Shown one piece after another: positions 63,916 through 64,000 of a stretch of 64,000 nucleotides of DNA (its first letter is position 1; the number at the start of each line of letters is the position of its first letter). The position numbers and the translations under genes were made by a program. This stretch comes from Sinotaia quadrata. Its lineage: Eukaryota; Mollusca; Gastropoda; Architaenioglossa; Viviparidae. The DNA is taken from NCBI GenBank assembly GCA_028829895.1, contig CM054182.1:35658879-35722878 (forward strand). Direction: 5' to 3'. The notes under the pieces are model-generated. The model did no database searches, had not been told where the DNA came from, and worked only from the letters and a program-made list of their open reading frames with translations.

Positions 63916-64000
63916 CGATTGGGGCCACGCAGCTTGACTCGAGCTAGGCATCGTGTTAAAAAAAAAACTATGCTTTGTGTGATCAGAGCCAAGTTGTGGC

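Overview
Eukaryotic, animal-like nuclear DNA: AT-rich, introns with GT/AG borders, sparse coding sequence, many microsatellites and an extraordinary number of minisatellites. Protein and repeat character suggest an invertebrate, perhaps a mollusc or another lophotrochozoan; this is an inference, because no species-diagnostic sequence is visible. There are no operons, CRISPR arrays, tRNA or rRNA genes that I can support. | Gene content. (1) Positions 1-11103, + strand: the 3' half of a sodium:solute symporter gene of the SLC5 family, closest in motifs to sodium-coupled monocarboxylate/multivitamin transporters (SLC5A8/A12/A6-like). I reconstruct eight exons whose reading phases all agree: 1-19 (cut by the window edge), 2288-2406, 5310-5377, 5891-5977, 7887-8062, 9060-9157, 10246-10364 and 10840-11103. 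Together they encode about 315 residues, from the Na+-site helix to a C-terminal T-R-L. (2) Positions 21448-23578, - strand: the last two exons of a probably secreted, cysteine-rich protein made of repeated six-cysteine modules, one module per phase-1 exon. (3) Positions about 35766-36610, - strand: a coding-like stretch broken by an in-frame stop and three frame changes; product unknown. A few weaker exon candidates are listed with low confidence. | Everything else is non-coding and dominated by tandem repeats. I count more than 70 arrays, with unit lengths from 12 to 122 bp (mostly 28-70 bp) and few obvious sequence relationships between them. They fill introns and intergenic DNA alike from end to end. 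A SINE-like element occurs twice (24541-24756 and 29786-30000); the second copy has a perfect 12-bp target-site duplication. | The most unusual point is in the transporter gene. Exon 9060-9157 is preceded by a 64-bp tandem array that re-copies its 3' splice site, and followed by a 41-bp tandem array carrying eight perfect CAG|GTAAGT donors that appears to derive from the exon's own 3' end. Minisatellite growth has therefore multiplied both splice signals of one exon.
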